Program-made: the position numbers and the translations under genes
Notes under the pieces: model-generated
What the model saw: the letters and a program-made list of their open reading frames with translations, nothing else
Database searches by the model: none
What the model was told of the DNA's origin: nothing
DNA from: DASXRU01 sp039933315
GTDB taxonomy: Bacteria; Acidobacteriota; Blastocatellia; Pyrinomonadales; Pyrinomonadaceae
Direction of reading: 5' to 3'
Length of the DNA stretch: 14,498 nt
NCBI GenBank assembly: GCA_039933315.1
Contig: JBDTOI010000101.1
Coordinates: 1 to 14,498, forward strand
Shown: positions 5,961 to 12,806 of the stretch, piece by piece
Layout: the number at the start of each line of letters is the position of its first letter
How positions within the stretch are numbered: position 1 is the first letter of the stretch

Positions 5961-6671
5961 ATGTTAAAAACCACCGCCGCAAGGCCTCAACTTTCCAACC
6001 GGCTACTGGCAGCACTGCCGAGGAAAGACTATCAACGCTTGTTGCCGAAGTTAGAGCCGGTAGACCTCGCGTTCGGCGATGTCCTCTACCAACCGGGCGA
6101 CGTCATCACGCACGTTCACTTCCCAAATAACTCAATCATTTCTTTGCTATCAGCGGTGACAGAGCGTTCGACGCTGGAGGTTGGCATCGTGGGCAACGAA
6201 GGCATGGCCGGGATTTCCATCTTCATGGGTGTGGGAGTATCCGCGAATAAGTTTCTCGTGCAGGGCGCCGGCACGGCAATGCGAATGAAAGCCGAAAGCC
6301 TTGGCAGTGAGGCTGGAACTCTTACCGCCCTGGACCGCCTGCTCCGCCGCTACTCCTATTCCCTGTTAACGCAAATCTCTCAGTCAGCTGCCTGCAACCG
6401 CTTTCACACCGTCAACGAGCGGCTGGCCCGCTGGCTGTTGATGACCCATGACCGCAGCGGCACGGACGAGTTTCAAGTGACTCAGGAATTCATGTCCAAC
6501 ATGATGGGTGTGCGCCGCGAAGGCGTTAGTAAAGCCGCCGGCGAGCTACAGCGGAAGAAACTCATTAACTATAGCCGCGGCGTGGTCACGATCCTTAATC
6601 GGCCGGGGCTGGAGAAGTGCGCTTGCAAGTGCTACCAGGTCATTAGGGATAGCGAGGACTCTCTGGACTAG
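5961..6671 (+). CDS. CRP/FNR-family transcriptional regulator, second of a tandem pair
   Basis: A 236-residue paralogue of the regulator at 4794-5522, with the same layout: sensor beta-roll (about 12-120, VGNEGMAGI at 77-85), dimer helix and winged helix-turn-helix (about 171-212). The recognition helix GVRREGVS (183-190) is nearly identical, so both proteins probably bind the same DNA sequence. The sensor pocket differs: the position of Arg97 in the first copy is Lys97 here, followed by Phe, so it is unlikely to bind cAMP in the CRP manner and may sense something else. The tail reads CACKCY. The start at 5961 is preferred over an upstream in-frame ATG at 5916 because AAGGAG lies 10 nt before it (5945-5950) and the paralogue aligns from there. 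Gene duplication with diverged sensing and shared targets is the likely reading. Confidence 0.92.
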   Translation: MLKTTAARPQLSNRLLAALPRKDYQRLLPKLEPVDLAFGDVLYQPGDVITHVHFPNNSIISLLSAVTERSTLEVGIVGNEGMAGISIFMGVGVSANKFLVQGAGTAMRMKAESLGSEAGTLTALDRLLRRYSYSLLTQISQSAACNRFHTVNERLARWLLMTHDRSGTDEFQVTQEFMSNMMGVRREGVSKAAGELQRKKLINYSRGVVTILNRPGLEKCACKCYQVIRDSEDSLD

Positions 6672-6934
6672 CACTTAACCCGGCTAGTAATTCCCATCCC
6701 TCCGTTTGGCATCCTCGCTCAGGTTTTGGATCATTCAAACCAGTGGGTTAAAGGCTCGCACAGGCTAGCCTCATGTGCTTCGCGCACTTTCAATTTCCCA
6801 CGCCGAAACGCTCCTGCTCTTTTTCGCTAACCGGTTACGTTCCCGATTGATTCGATGATTTACGGCCGTTGACTTATTATTAGTCGAAAACCGTATGGCA
6901 TTTTGTCTTAAGTCTCGAATACAGGAGCACCGTC

Positions 6935-7810
6935 ATGAATTCCGTAGAGCGAAAGCGGTTGATGAATAAACTCCTTCAGAGCATCATAAACACCGGCCTG
7001 ATCGTCCTGGGAATTCTATCAGCCGGATTTGGACTCAAAGGGTTTCTACTATCAAGCCGTTTCATTGATGGCGGCGTCACCGGCATCTCAATGCTGCTTT
7101 CAAACGTACTGGGGTTCCCGCTGGCGATACTGATTCTGGTCATCAATCTCCCTTTTATCGCGCTGGGTCTTCACCAGGTGGGGATGAAATTCGCCCTTAA
7201 GAGTGCCCTGGCAATTGCCGGACTTTCTCTCTGTCTGGCCTTCATTAAGTTTCCCGACGTTACGCCTGACAAGCTGCTGACTGCTGTCTTTGGCGGATTC
7301 TTTATCGGCGCCGGGATAGGGCTGGCCATCAGGGGTGGGGCGGTGCTGGATGGAACTGAGATCGCAGCTTTGCTGATTAGCAAGAGCAGTCACCTGCTGC
7401 GGGTCGGCGACGTCATTCTTCTCTTGAACATCTTTATCTTCGCCGCCGCTGCTTTCTTTTTAGGAATCGAATCGGCACTCTATTCGATACTCACCTACTT
7501 CGCAGCGTCTAAAACTATTGATTTTCTGATCCACGGGCTGGAGGAATACACGGCCATCATCATCATCTCGGATAAGAGCGAGGAAATCCGACGGGCGATA
7601 GTTGGATTCCTTAATCGAGGGGTGACCGTTTACAAAGGGCGCGGTGGTCTAACTGATGCCGAACAGAACATTCTTTATTGCGTGGTGACTCGTTTGGAAA
7701 TCGGCAGAGTGAAGAACGCTGTTCACGGAATCGACCGTGACGCTTTCATCGTGACCCACCCGTTAGCAGATGCTGAGGGAGGCGTATTCAAAAAACTGAG
7801 TGCGCATTAG
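6935..7810 (+). CDS. YitT-family membrane protein with C-terminal DUF2179 domain
   Basis: A 291-residue protein. Five predicted membrane helices (about 14-36, 57-79, 86-104, 115-133, 158-178) are followed by a soluble C-terminal domain (about 205-280) of the DUF2179 type, ending in a KGRGG...EQNILYCVVTRLE segment. Family marks include FIDGGVTGI (43-51) and RGGAVLDGTEI (133-143), the two half-repeats of YitT proteins. The family is widespread, poorly understood and often annotated as a possible transporter or membrane permease; the substrate is unknown. AGGAG 7 nt upstream supports the ATG. The 263-bp upstream region separates it from the second CRP-like gene, so it may have its own promoter; a TTGACT at about 6870 lacks a good partner. 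Confidence 0.92.
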   Translation: MNSVERKRLMNKLLQSIINTGLIVLGILSAGFGLKGFLLSSRFIDGGVTGISMLLSNVLGFPLAILILVINLPFIALGLHQVGMKFALKSALAIAGLSLCLAFIKFPDVTPDKLLTAVFGGFFIGAGIGLAIRGGAVLDGTEIAALLISKSSHLLRVGDVILLLNIFIFAAAAFFLGIESALYSILTYFAASKTIDFLIHGLEEYTAIIIISDKSEEIRRAIVGFLNRGVTVYKGRGGLTDAEQNILYCVVTRLEIGRVKNAVHGIDRDAFIVTHPLADAEGGVFKKLSAH

Positions 7811-7830
7811 GAAGGACCTCTGGGCGTGAA

Positions 7831-7888
7831 TGTGTGCTGTGCCACTTATAAACTGTGTACAGTCACGACGATTCGAGGTATAAGTGGC
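7831..7888 (+). promoter_or_regulatory. Inverted repeat and weak CRP-like site upstream of the second receiver gene
   Basis: A perfect 10-bp inverted repeat (GCCACTTATA at 7841-7850, TATAAGTGGC at 7879-7888) encloses 28 nt. Overlapping its left arm is TGTG-N8-CACT (7831-7846), one base off the CRP-like pattern, abutting a possible -10, TATAAA (7847-7852). It could be the promoter region of the receiver gene or a 3' structure of the YitT gene. No T-tract follows. A 10-bp repeat at arbitrary spacing can occur by chance in a window this size. Confidence 0.35.
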
Positions 7889-7988
7889 GTGCAAATCCCG
7901 ACCGGCAAGGGCCAGCGGTGATGTTTGCCCCGAAAGGCGGACTCTCCCGTTTGACCTCCGGCCTTCATTACAGTATCTGAACCAAGTC

Positions 7989-8032
7989 GATTGCCGGCGA
8001 CTCCGATCCGCGAGTGTCTCAATCCGGCAATC
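7989..8032 (+). repeat. Inverted repeat in the leader of the second receiver gene
   Basis: GATTGCCGG (7989-7997) and CCGGCAATC (8024-8032) form a perfect 9-bp stem around 26 nt. The loop has a further short ACTC/GAGT pairing. It ends 20 nt before the ATG at 8053, close to the ribosome binding site, so it may form in the 5' leader mRNA. I do not recognise a known riboswitch. Confidence 0.45.
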
Positions 8033-8052
8033 TCGATCCCGAGGGTCTCACC

Positions 8053-8511
8053 ATGATGCCGCACCCTGGAGTATCTCAAACTATCCCCACCGTTTTGGTT
8101 GTCGATGACGACGAGGACAGTCGCTTCATGTTGCGTACGTTTCTCGAGTTGAGGGGCTATCGCGTTATGGAAGCGCGCGATGGGCCGGAAGCGATTGCGA
8201 CCGCAAACAGTGAAAAACCTGACCTGATCCTGATGGATTTACGCCTGCCTTGGCTGGACGGCATATCGGTAACGCGTCACCTGCGTGTCCAAGCGTGGTC
8301 TCACTATGTTCCTATCGTGATCGTTTCTGGTTGGGATCCGAATCGGCATCGCCCTCTGGCCCTGGCCGCCGGTTGCGACGAATACCTCTTCAAGCCACTC
8401 AATCTTTCATCTCTGGATGAGATCCTGGATAAGTACCTTGCCAAGGTGCCGGCTGCCGGGCGACGCATCCCGAGCGGGAAACCCGATCCCGGACTGACCG
8501 CTCAGACCTGA
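8053..8511 (+). CDS. Stand-alone response-regulator receiver protein
   Basis: A 152-residue single-domain receiver. It has the full active site: acidic pair D18-D19 (VVDDDED), phosphoacceptor D62 (LILMDLRLP), switch S92 (VIVSG) and K114 (LFKP). After the domain (about 12-130) comes a short Pro/Arg-rich tail without an output domain. The ATG at 8053 is chosen over an in-frame GTG at 8014 because GAGGG lies 7 nt upstream (8041-8045) and the extra residues lie outside the domain. The role is probably a phosphorelay intermediate or a protein-interaction regulator; the partner kinase is not in the window. It is the better-preserved relative of the receiver at 1972-2433, sharing the GCD-x-x-L-x-KP motif near its end. 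Confidence 0.9.
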   Translation: MMPHPGVSQTIPTVLVVDDDEDSRFMLRTFLELRGYRVMEARDGPEAIATANSEKPDLILMDLRLPWLDGISVTRHLRVQAWSHYVPIVIVSGWDPNRHRPLALAAGCDEYLFKPLNLSSLDEILDKYLAKVPAAGRRIPSGKPDPGLTAQT

Positions 8512-8753
8512 CTCGAGCCCATTCGTTCATCTGATACTCCTCTAACCGGCCGCTCCTCCGGCGACTGTCTGTTCGATTAGGTCTATCCCGGCACCAAACG
8601 GTGTTCACTCAAAAGTTGTCCTCCAAAGAATTGCCCGTGATTCTTTCGTTTTGGAGACGTGGAATGCCAGTTGCCATCGCGAGTCGCAGAATCTCCCAAT
8701 TCAGCGGTAGCTGAGTCTCCCACTTCAAGACAGAACCAGGTTTAGGAGGATCC

Positions 8754-10025
8754 ATGAGATTTAATCATTTCCAGCGCCTTGCGACCGTGTTGACCCTCGC
8801 GGCGGTCGCATTTATCGGCGCCAGCGTCGAGGTTAAGGCGCAGGGGCGGGGTCGTGGGCGAGAGCGGCAGGAAGACCGTCGCCAAAATGACCAGCAACCG
8901 GCCCAAGCGCAGAACCAGGAGCAAGAGCAGCGGCGCGCAGAACGCCAGCAACGACAACAGCAAGGAGAACAGCAGCGCCAGGCCGCCGCGCCGCAACGCG
9001 AGGCTGAGAACCAGCAACGAGCAGCGCAGCGCGTTTTGCAGCAGCGCCGGGAACAGCGCAATGGAGTAGGCCAGGAACGAAGCCAGCAGGAAGAGCAGCG
9101 ACGCCAGGCTGAAGCACAACAGCGTCAGAATCAACAGCAACAGCGGGCGGAGCAACAGCGTGTCTGGCAGCAGCAGCGCCAGGAGCAAGGGCGCCCCGAC
9201 TTCCAACAGCGCCGCCAGCAGGAAGAACAGAGACGTCAGGCTGAAGCACAGCAACGCCAGGCTCAACAGTCACAGCGCCAGGAACAACAGCGCGTCTGGC
9301 AACAGCAGCAACAGCAAACCCAACAGCAGGGCGGATGGCGCGGCAACGATCAGCGACAGTCCGACGAGCAGCGCCGGCGGCTGGAAGAACAACAGCGTCA
9401 GAATCAACAGCGACAGTCCGGCAGCTGGAACGGATCGCGACAGCGCGATAATTCGATCTGGCAACGGCAACAGGAGCGTTTGCAGCAAGCCCGGGCTTCC
9501 CAGTACCGCGAGCGCTGGCAACAGCAGCAGCATTTCTATCAGCAACGCGAACGTCAGTTGCAGCAGCAAAGGCGTTTGCAGCGGTGGCGTTTTGAACAGC
9601 GCTACTGGGAGCGGCAGCGCCAGGATCAGCTGCGTCTCCAGAGCTTCCGTTATAACGACTACGGTTCGCCCAACTACCGTTACTCCCGGGCGGGGCAATA
9701 CTACGAAACCAATCAGTATGGCGCCGACATGTTAAGACGGGCGGTGAACTACGGGTACGAGGAAGGTTTCCGAGCCGGCCAGGCCGACCGCGAAGACGGT
9801 TGGGGCCATAACTATCAGGACTCAGGCGCGTACCTGGATTCCACCTATGGATATGATGGGTACTACGTTGACGTCAATGAGTATCAGTATTATTTCCGGG
9901 AAGGATTCCGACGCGGATACGAGGATGGTTACTACAGTCGCAGCCAGTATGGCTCATACTCCGGCGGCCGTTACAACATCCTGACTCAGATCCTGAGCGC
10001 GATTCTCAACCTAAACGCCTACTGA
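8754..10025 (+). CDS. Secreted Gln/Arg-rich repeat protein with a Tyr/Gly-rich C-terminal module
   Basis: A 423-residue protein that I cannot assign to a named function. Residues 1-30 look like a Sec signal peptide (basic start, apolar TVLTLAAVAFIGAS, likely cleavage after VKAQ). Residues 31-298 are low complexity, dominated by Gln and Arg with Glu, and contain a 44-residue tandem repeat (111-154, 155-198; each opens QQEEQRRQAEAQQRQ and includes EQQRVWQQQ) with a decayed third copy near 203-222. The C-terminal part (about 299-395) is Tyr/Gly-rich, with two copies of G-F-R-x-G-x-x-D (338-345, 384-391). It ends in a short apolar helix (about 408-420). AGGAGG 4 nt upstream fixes the start. It may be an envelope or surface protein, since such Arg/Gln rods can bind polyanions; that is speculation. 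The other long frames across this gene are by-products of its composition. Confidence 0.85.
   Translation: MRFNHFQRLATVLTLAAVAFIGASVEVKAQGRGRGRERQEDRRQNDQQPAQAQNQEQEQRRAERQQRQQQGEQQRQAAAPQREAENQQRAAQRVLQQRREQRNGVGQERSQQEEQRRQAEAQQRQNQQQQRAEQQRVWQQQRQEQGRPDFQQRRQQEEQRRQAEAQQRQAQQSQRQEQQRVWQQQQQQTQQQGGWRGNDQRQSDEQRRRLEEQQRQNQQRQSGSWNGSRQRDNSIWQRQQERLQQARASQYRERWQQQQHFYQQRERQLQQQRRLQRWRFEQRYWERQRQDQLRLQSFRYNDYGSPNYRYSRAGQYYETNQYGADMLRRAVNYGYEEGFRAGQADREDGWGHNYQDSGAYLDSTYGYDGYYVDVNEYQYYFREGFRRGYEDGYYSRSQYGSYSGGRYNILTQILSAILNLNAY
9083..9346 (+). repeat. 132-bp in-frame tandem repeat, two copies
   Basis: Copies at 9083-9214 and 9215-9346 encode residues 111-154 and 155-198 of the Gln/Arg-rich protein. 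The first half of each unit is the best conserved; the second copy ends in a Gly-rich stretch instead of PDFQQRR. Differences are mostly third-position changes, so protein sequence seems to have been kept under selection. Confidence 0.7.
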
Positions 10026-10042
10026 GAATCCGCTTCAATCAT

Positions 10043-10088
10043 AAAAAGCCCGGTCTCCATTCTTAAATGAATGGGACCGGGCCTTTTT
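10043..10088. terminator. Bidirectional intrinsic terminator between convergent genes
   Basis: The left arm at 10048-10062 and right arm at 10069-10082 pair as a 14-bp stem with one bulged base around a 6-nt TTAAAT loop. Five A residues precede it and five T residues follow, so it has a T-tract in both directions. It lies between the repeat-protein stop and the second desaturase stop, and would end both transcripts. Confidence 0.9.
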
Positions 10089-10145
10089 GAGTAAGTGGGT
10101 GTTCAGAGTACCGACTTCAGTCGGGCATTTCCTAAACTAGCTGCT

Positions 10146-11057
10146 CTAAGTGCCAATAGTCTCGGCAGCCAGCTCTTTCGCAGCAGAAGTCACATGCGCC
10201 GGCGGCTTACGCAAATCCCAAACTATTCCAAACCATGAAAGCATGCGCAGGCTGTAGTGAGAAACATCGATCTCCCACCAGTAGAACCCCTGCCGCTCTG
10301 AGGATTGGTAATGGTGATGATTGTTGTGCCAACCCTCTCCCAGTGTGATCAGCGCGACAAACCAGTTGTTCCGGCTGTTGTCATCCGTCTCAAAACGGCG
10401 CTTGCCGAAGATGTGGGCCAGCGAGTTGACTGTGAAAGTGCCGTGGTAAAGCACTACGGTGCTGACAAAGAAACCCCAGACCAGCATCTGCCAGCCGGAC
10501 GTTCCTAAACCCGGGGCATATCGTTGTAGCCCCGCTCCCAGCAGAAACATTGCCACTGCCAGAACAGCGGGAGGCAATGAATAGTACCGGTCCAGAAAAC
10601 GCAGATCGGGATACTTACTCAGATTAGTGATCAGCTTCCATTCCGTAGTTTGCGATTCGCGTGACAGGAACCATCCCACGTGCGATCGCCAGAGGGTATG
10701 GCTCAGCGGCGAGTGCAGATCTTCCTCAGTGTCGGCCATTAGATGATGGCGGCGGTGATGAGCTGACCACCAGAGCGGTCCCTTCTGGTAGGCGGCAGTC
10801 CCAGTAAATGCCATCAAGAAACGGAAGACGCGGCCGGTGCTGTACGTGCGGTGTGCGAACAAGCGGTGAAAGCCTGCCGTAATCGCAAACATACGCACGA
10901 TGTAAAGCGCTACGCAGACACCAACCGCGACTGCGCTCACTCCTGTCCAAATGGCCAGGAAGCAAGCCAGATGCATTAGCAGGAATTGAATGCAGACCGA
11001 GGTGTCGAGTTTATCCCGGTTTAGCGGGCGAAGGGTCTTATCGATGGATGCAGACAT
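10146..11057 (-). CDS. Second membrane fatty acid (acyl) desaturase, delta-9/OLE1 type
   Basis: A 303-residue paralogue of the desaturase at 2766-3605. The di-iron ligands are intact: HRLFAH (64-69), HRRHH (101-105) and HNNHH (244-248), with NSLAH (211-215) as the fourth His motif. Membrane segments lie at about 23-60, 78-95 and 160-205. Expected activity is cis desaturation of an acyl chain using O2. The two copies clearly diverge outside the His boxes, so they may differ in chain length, carrier or expression conditions. The minus-strand start is preceded by AAGG about 7 nt upstream and a candidate promoter at 11090-11117; the bidirectional terminator at 10043-10088 follows. It is convergent with the repeat protein. 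Confidence 0.93.
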   Translation of the reverse strand: MSASIDKTLRPLNRDKLDTSVCIQFLLMHLACFLAIWTGVSAVAVGVCVALYIVRMFAITAGFHRLFAHRTYSTGRVFRFLMAFTGTAAYQKGPLWWSAHHRRHHLMADTEEDLHSPLSHTLWRSHVGWFLSRESQTTEWKLITNLSKYPDLRFLDRYYSLPPAVLAVAMFLLGAGLQRYAPGLGTSGWQMLVWGFFVSTVVLYHGTFTVNSLAHIFGKRRFETDDNSRNNWFVALITLGEGWHNNHHHYQSSERQGFYWWEIDVSHYSLRMLSWFGIVWDLRKPPAHVTSAAKELAAETIGT

Positions 11058-11089
11058 TAACCAACCTTGTTCTCCAAAAAGCTGTCTCT

Positions 11090-11117
11090 ATTATGAAGTG
11101 TATTTCTCTTAATGCAA
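11090..11117 (-). promoter_or_regulatory. Candidate sigma-70-type promoter for the second desaturase
   Basis: On the minus strand, TTGCAT (11117-11112) and CATAAT (11095-11090) are separated by 16 nt, about 33 bp before the ATG. The hexamers are close to the consensus TTGACA and TATAAT. No CRP-like site overlaps it. Without transcription data this is only a good match. Confidence 0.35.
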
Positions 11118-11197
11118 CTTGAGGCGCGCGCTTCGGTGATTTCAACCGACGTACGGCATGAATGACCTGTAAATCGGTGGTAGATCTCAGAACGAAC

Positions 11198-11279
11198 TGT
11201 AGGGGCGGCACTCCGTGGCCGCCCCTCGTCGAAAAGGACTGTCGAAACGGAGGGGCGGCCACGGAGTGCCGCCCCTACA
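11198..11279. repeat. Inverted pair of the 29-bp REP-like repeat
   Basis: Copies at 11198-11226 and 11251-11279 are the 29-bp repeat in opposite orientations, 24 bp apart. They form a REP doublet that could fold either as two small hairpins or as one 29-bp cruciform stem. The right copy ends 2 bp before the peptidase stop codon and so lies at the 3' end of its mRNA; unlike copy 1 it has no T-tract, so termination is less certain. The spacer has two GTCGAAA words. Confidence 0.75.
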
Positions 11280-11281
11280 AT

Positions 11282-12577
11282 CTACTTCGCCATTAGGGCT
11301 TCGATCTCGCCGGCATCTTTGGGCACTTTGTTGGAGAGTATTCGCGGACCGTTTTCCGTCACCAACACATCGTCCTCGATGCGCACGCCGATGCCCAGAT
11401 ACTTGTCGGGAATGCCTTTCGTATTAGGGTTGACGTAAATCCCCGGCTCCACCGTCATCACCATGCCGGGCTCCAGCGGGCGCGACTCGCCGTCAGTAAA
11501 GTAACGTCCCACGTCGTGTACATCGATGCCGAGGAAATGGCCGAGACCGTGCATGTAGAATTGCATGTACTTCTCTTCCTTGATCAAAGACTCCGGCTCG
11601 CCCTGCAATAGCCCGATTCGCACCATGCCTTCGGTCAGCATCTCGATTGAGTGGTTCTTTATGTCCAGATGACGCACGCCGGGCCGGACCATCTCAACGC
11701 AGGACATTTGCGTTTCCAACACGAGGTCATAGATGTCACGTTGCGCCGGGGTGAAGTGGCCATTGACGGGAAACGTGCGCGTGATATCTGAGGCATAGCC
11801 TTTGTATTCCGCGCCCGCGTCCAACAAAAGCAGATCGCCGTCGTTTAGAGTGCCGTCGTTGTTGATGTAGTGAAGCACGGTGGCGTTGGCGCCGGCGCCG
11901 ACTATCGAACTATAGGACGGTCCGGCTGCTCCGGCTTTGCGAAACACCTGTTCGACCAGGGCTTCGATCTCATATTCCTTCATTCCTGGCCGGGAGGCTT
12001 TCATAGCTTCGATGTGCGCTTCGGCGGCAATGTCGGCAGCGCGCTGCATGATGGCGATTTCTTCTTCGCTCTTGATGACGCGCATTTCGTGAATAATCGA
12101 TGCTGAGTCGATTATGGTATCCGGCACTGTGGTCGGCTTGCGGTTCAAAATGCGCACGCTGGCCAGCTGGCGGATGATCGTGTCGTCAAGATTCGGGTTC
12201 CCATCACCCAGACGGTAATAGAGCTTTTCGGGGCCGTCGAGAATGTCGGGAAGCTTCGCAGTAAACTCGACCACCGGAAACGCTTCATCGGCGCCGTACT
12301 CGCTCCTGGCGCCGTCGATACCCGCGCGCCGGCCATCCCAAATCTCCCGGTCCGGATCACGCGGTCGCACAAACAGAGTGTATTTCGGCTCCTTTGACGG
12401 TGTGATTACTGCTATCGCCTCAGGCTCTTCAAAGCCGGTCAAATAAAAGAAGTCGGAGTTCTGGCGGTAGCGATAGGCGGTATCGTGGGAGCGAATCGCT
12501 TCGCGGGCGGACGGAATGATGGCAACGGAATGGGGGTCCATGCGTTTCATGAACTCCGCAAGCTGCGGTCTTGGCAT
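11282..12577 (-). CDS. pepP: Xaa-Pro aminopeptidase (M24B family)
   Basis: A 431-residue metallopeptidase that removes N-terminal residues preceding proline, acting in the cytoplasm on peptides. An N-terminal creatinase-type domain (about 1-165, with FFYLTGFEEPEA) precedes the pita-bread catalytic domain (about 170-420). The five dinuclear-metal ligands are visible: D253 (LLLDAGAE), D264 (ASDITRTFP), H347 (HGLGHFLG), E377 (TVEPGIY) and E401 (RIEDDVLV), matching E. coli PepP Asp260, Asp271, His354, Glu383 and Glu406 closely. Proton-shuttle His236 and His354 are also present. Length is normal. GGAG lies about 8 nt before the ATG. It is divergent from the aldehyde dehydrogenase across a 229-bp region occupied by the 99-bp inverted repeat, and its stop abuts the REP doublet. 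Confidence 0.95.
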   Translation of the reverse strand: MPRPQLAEFMKRMDPHSVAIIPSAREAIRSHDTAYRYRQNSDFFYLTGFEEPEAIAVITPSKEPKYTLFVRPRDPDREIWDGRRAGIDGARSEYGADEAFPVVEFTAKLPDILDGPEKLYYRLGDGNPNLDDTIIRQLASVRILNRKPTTVPDTIIDSASIIHEMRVIKSEEEIAIMQRAADIAAEAHIEAMKASRPGMKEYEIEALVEQVFRKAGAAGPSYSSIVGAGANATVLHYINNDGTLNDGDLLLLDAGAEYKGYASDITRTFPVNGHFTPAQRDIYDLVLETQMSCVEMVRPGVRHLDIKNHSIEMLTEGMVRIGLLQGEPESLIKEEKYMQFYMHGLGHFLGIDVHDVGRYFTDGESRPLEPGMVMTVEPGIYVNPNTKGIPDKYLGIGVRIEDDVLVTENGPRILSNKVPKDAGEIEALMAK

Positions 12578-12656
12578 TGGAGCGTCTCCTCGAATACATT
12601 CAATAGGAATTGAAGCGCGGATATTGTACCTGAGGGATTATGCGGCGCGGAAATAG

Positions 12657-12755
12657 GTCAGAACCGCCTGCGGTAGCGGGCGGGCCCCTCAATTTGATTT
12701 AGCTATCGAGTAGGCCAGCATTATGGGCCCGCCCGCTACCGCAGGCGGTTCTGAC
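12657..12755. repeat. 99-bp element with perfect 31-bp inverted arms
   Basis: Arms 12657-12687 and 12725-12755 are perfect reverse complements (31 of 31) around a 37-nt loop. Each arm begins or ends with GTCAGAACCGCC and contains a smaller CCGCC...GGCGG self-complementary core, so each could also fold alone. No protein is encoded. The structure suggests a dispersed MITE- or REP-type repeat placed between the divergent peptidase and aldehyde dehydrogenase genes. Only one copy is in this window, so dispersal is an inference. Confidence 0.85.
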
Positions 12756-12806
12756 ATGAATGGCAATCGAGCTCGCTTTGATAGATAATCAGGGCTCGGC
12801 TTTCCT

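Noticed and set aside
1871..7939. TGTTT-x-C-x-CCGAAAGG-x-G shared by 1871-1888 and 7922-7939, suggesting a common RNA element
   Set aside because: Fifteen matches in 18 between two places is expected many times by chance in all pairwise comparisons of a window this size, and the two copies have no consistent position relative to genes.
8621..8657. Imperfect hairpin (AAAGAAT / ATTCTTT) upstream of the repeat-protein gene
   Set aside because: The stem is only 7 bp, AT-rich, with a 6-base insertion in one outer arm and no clear link to promoter or terminator function.
8742..9735. Several long frames on both strands, one resembling a Leu-rich membrane protein
   Set aside because: All overlap the Gln/Arg-rich gene. 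CAG/CGC-rich repeats read in other frames give Leu-, Ala- or Ser-rich strings without stops, which explains their length. Only the frame with a signal peptide, ribosome binding site and structured tail is kept.
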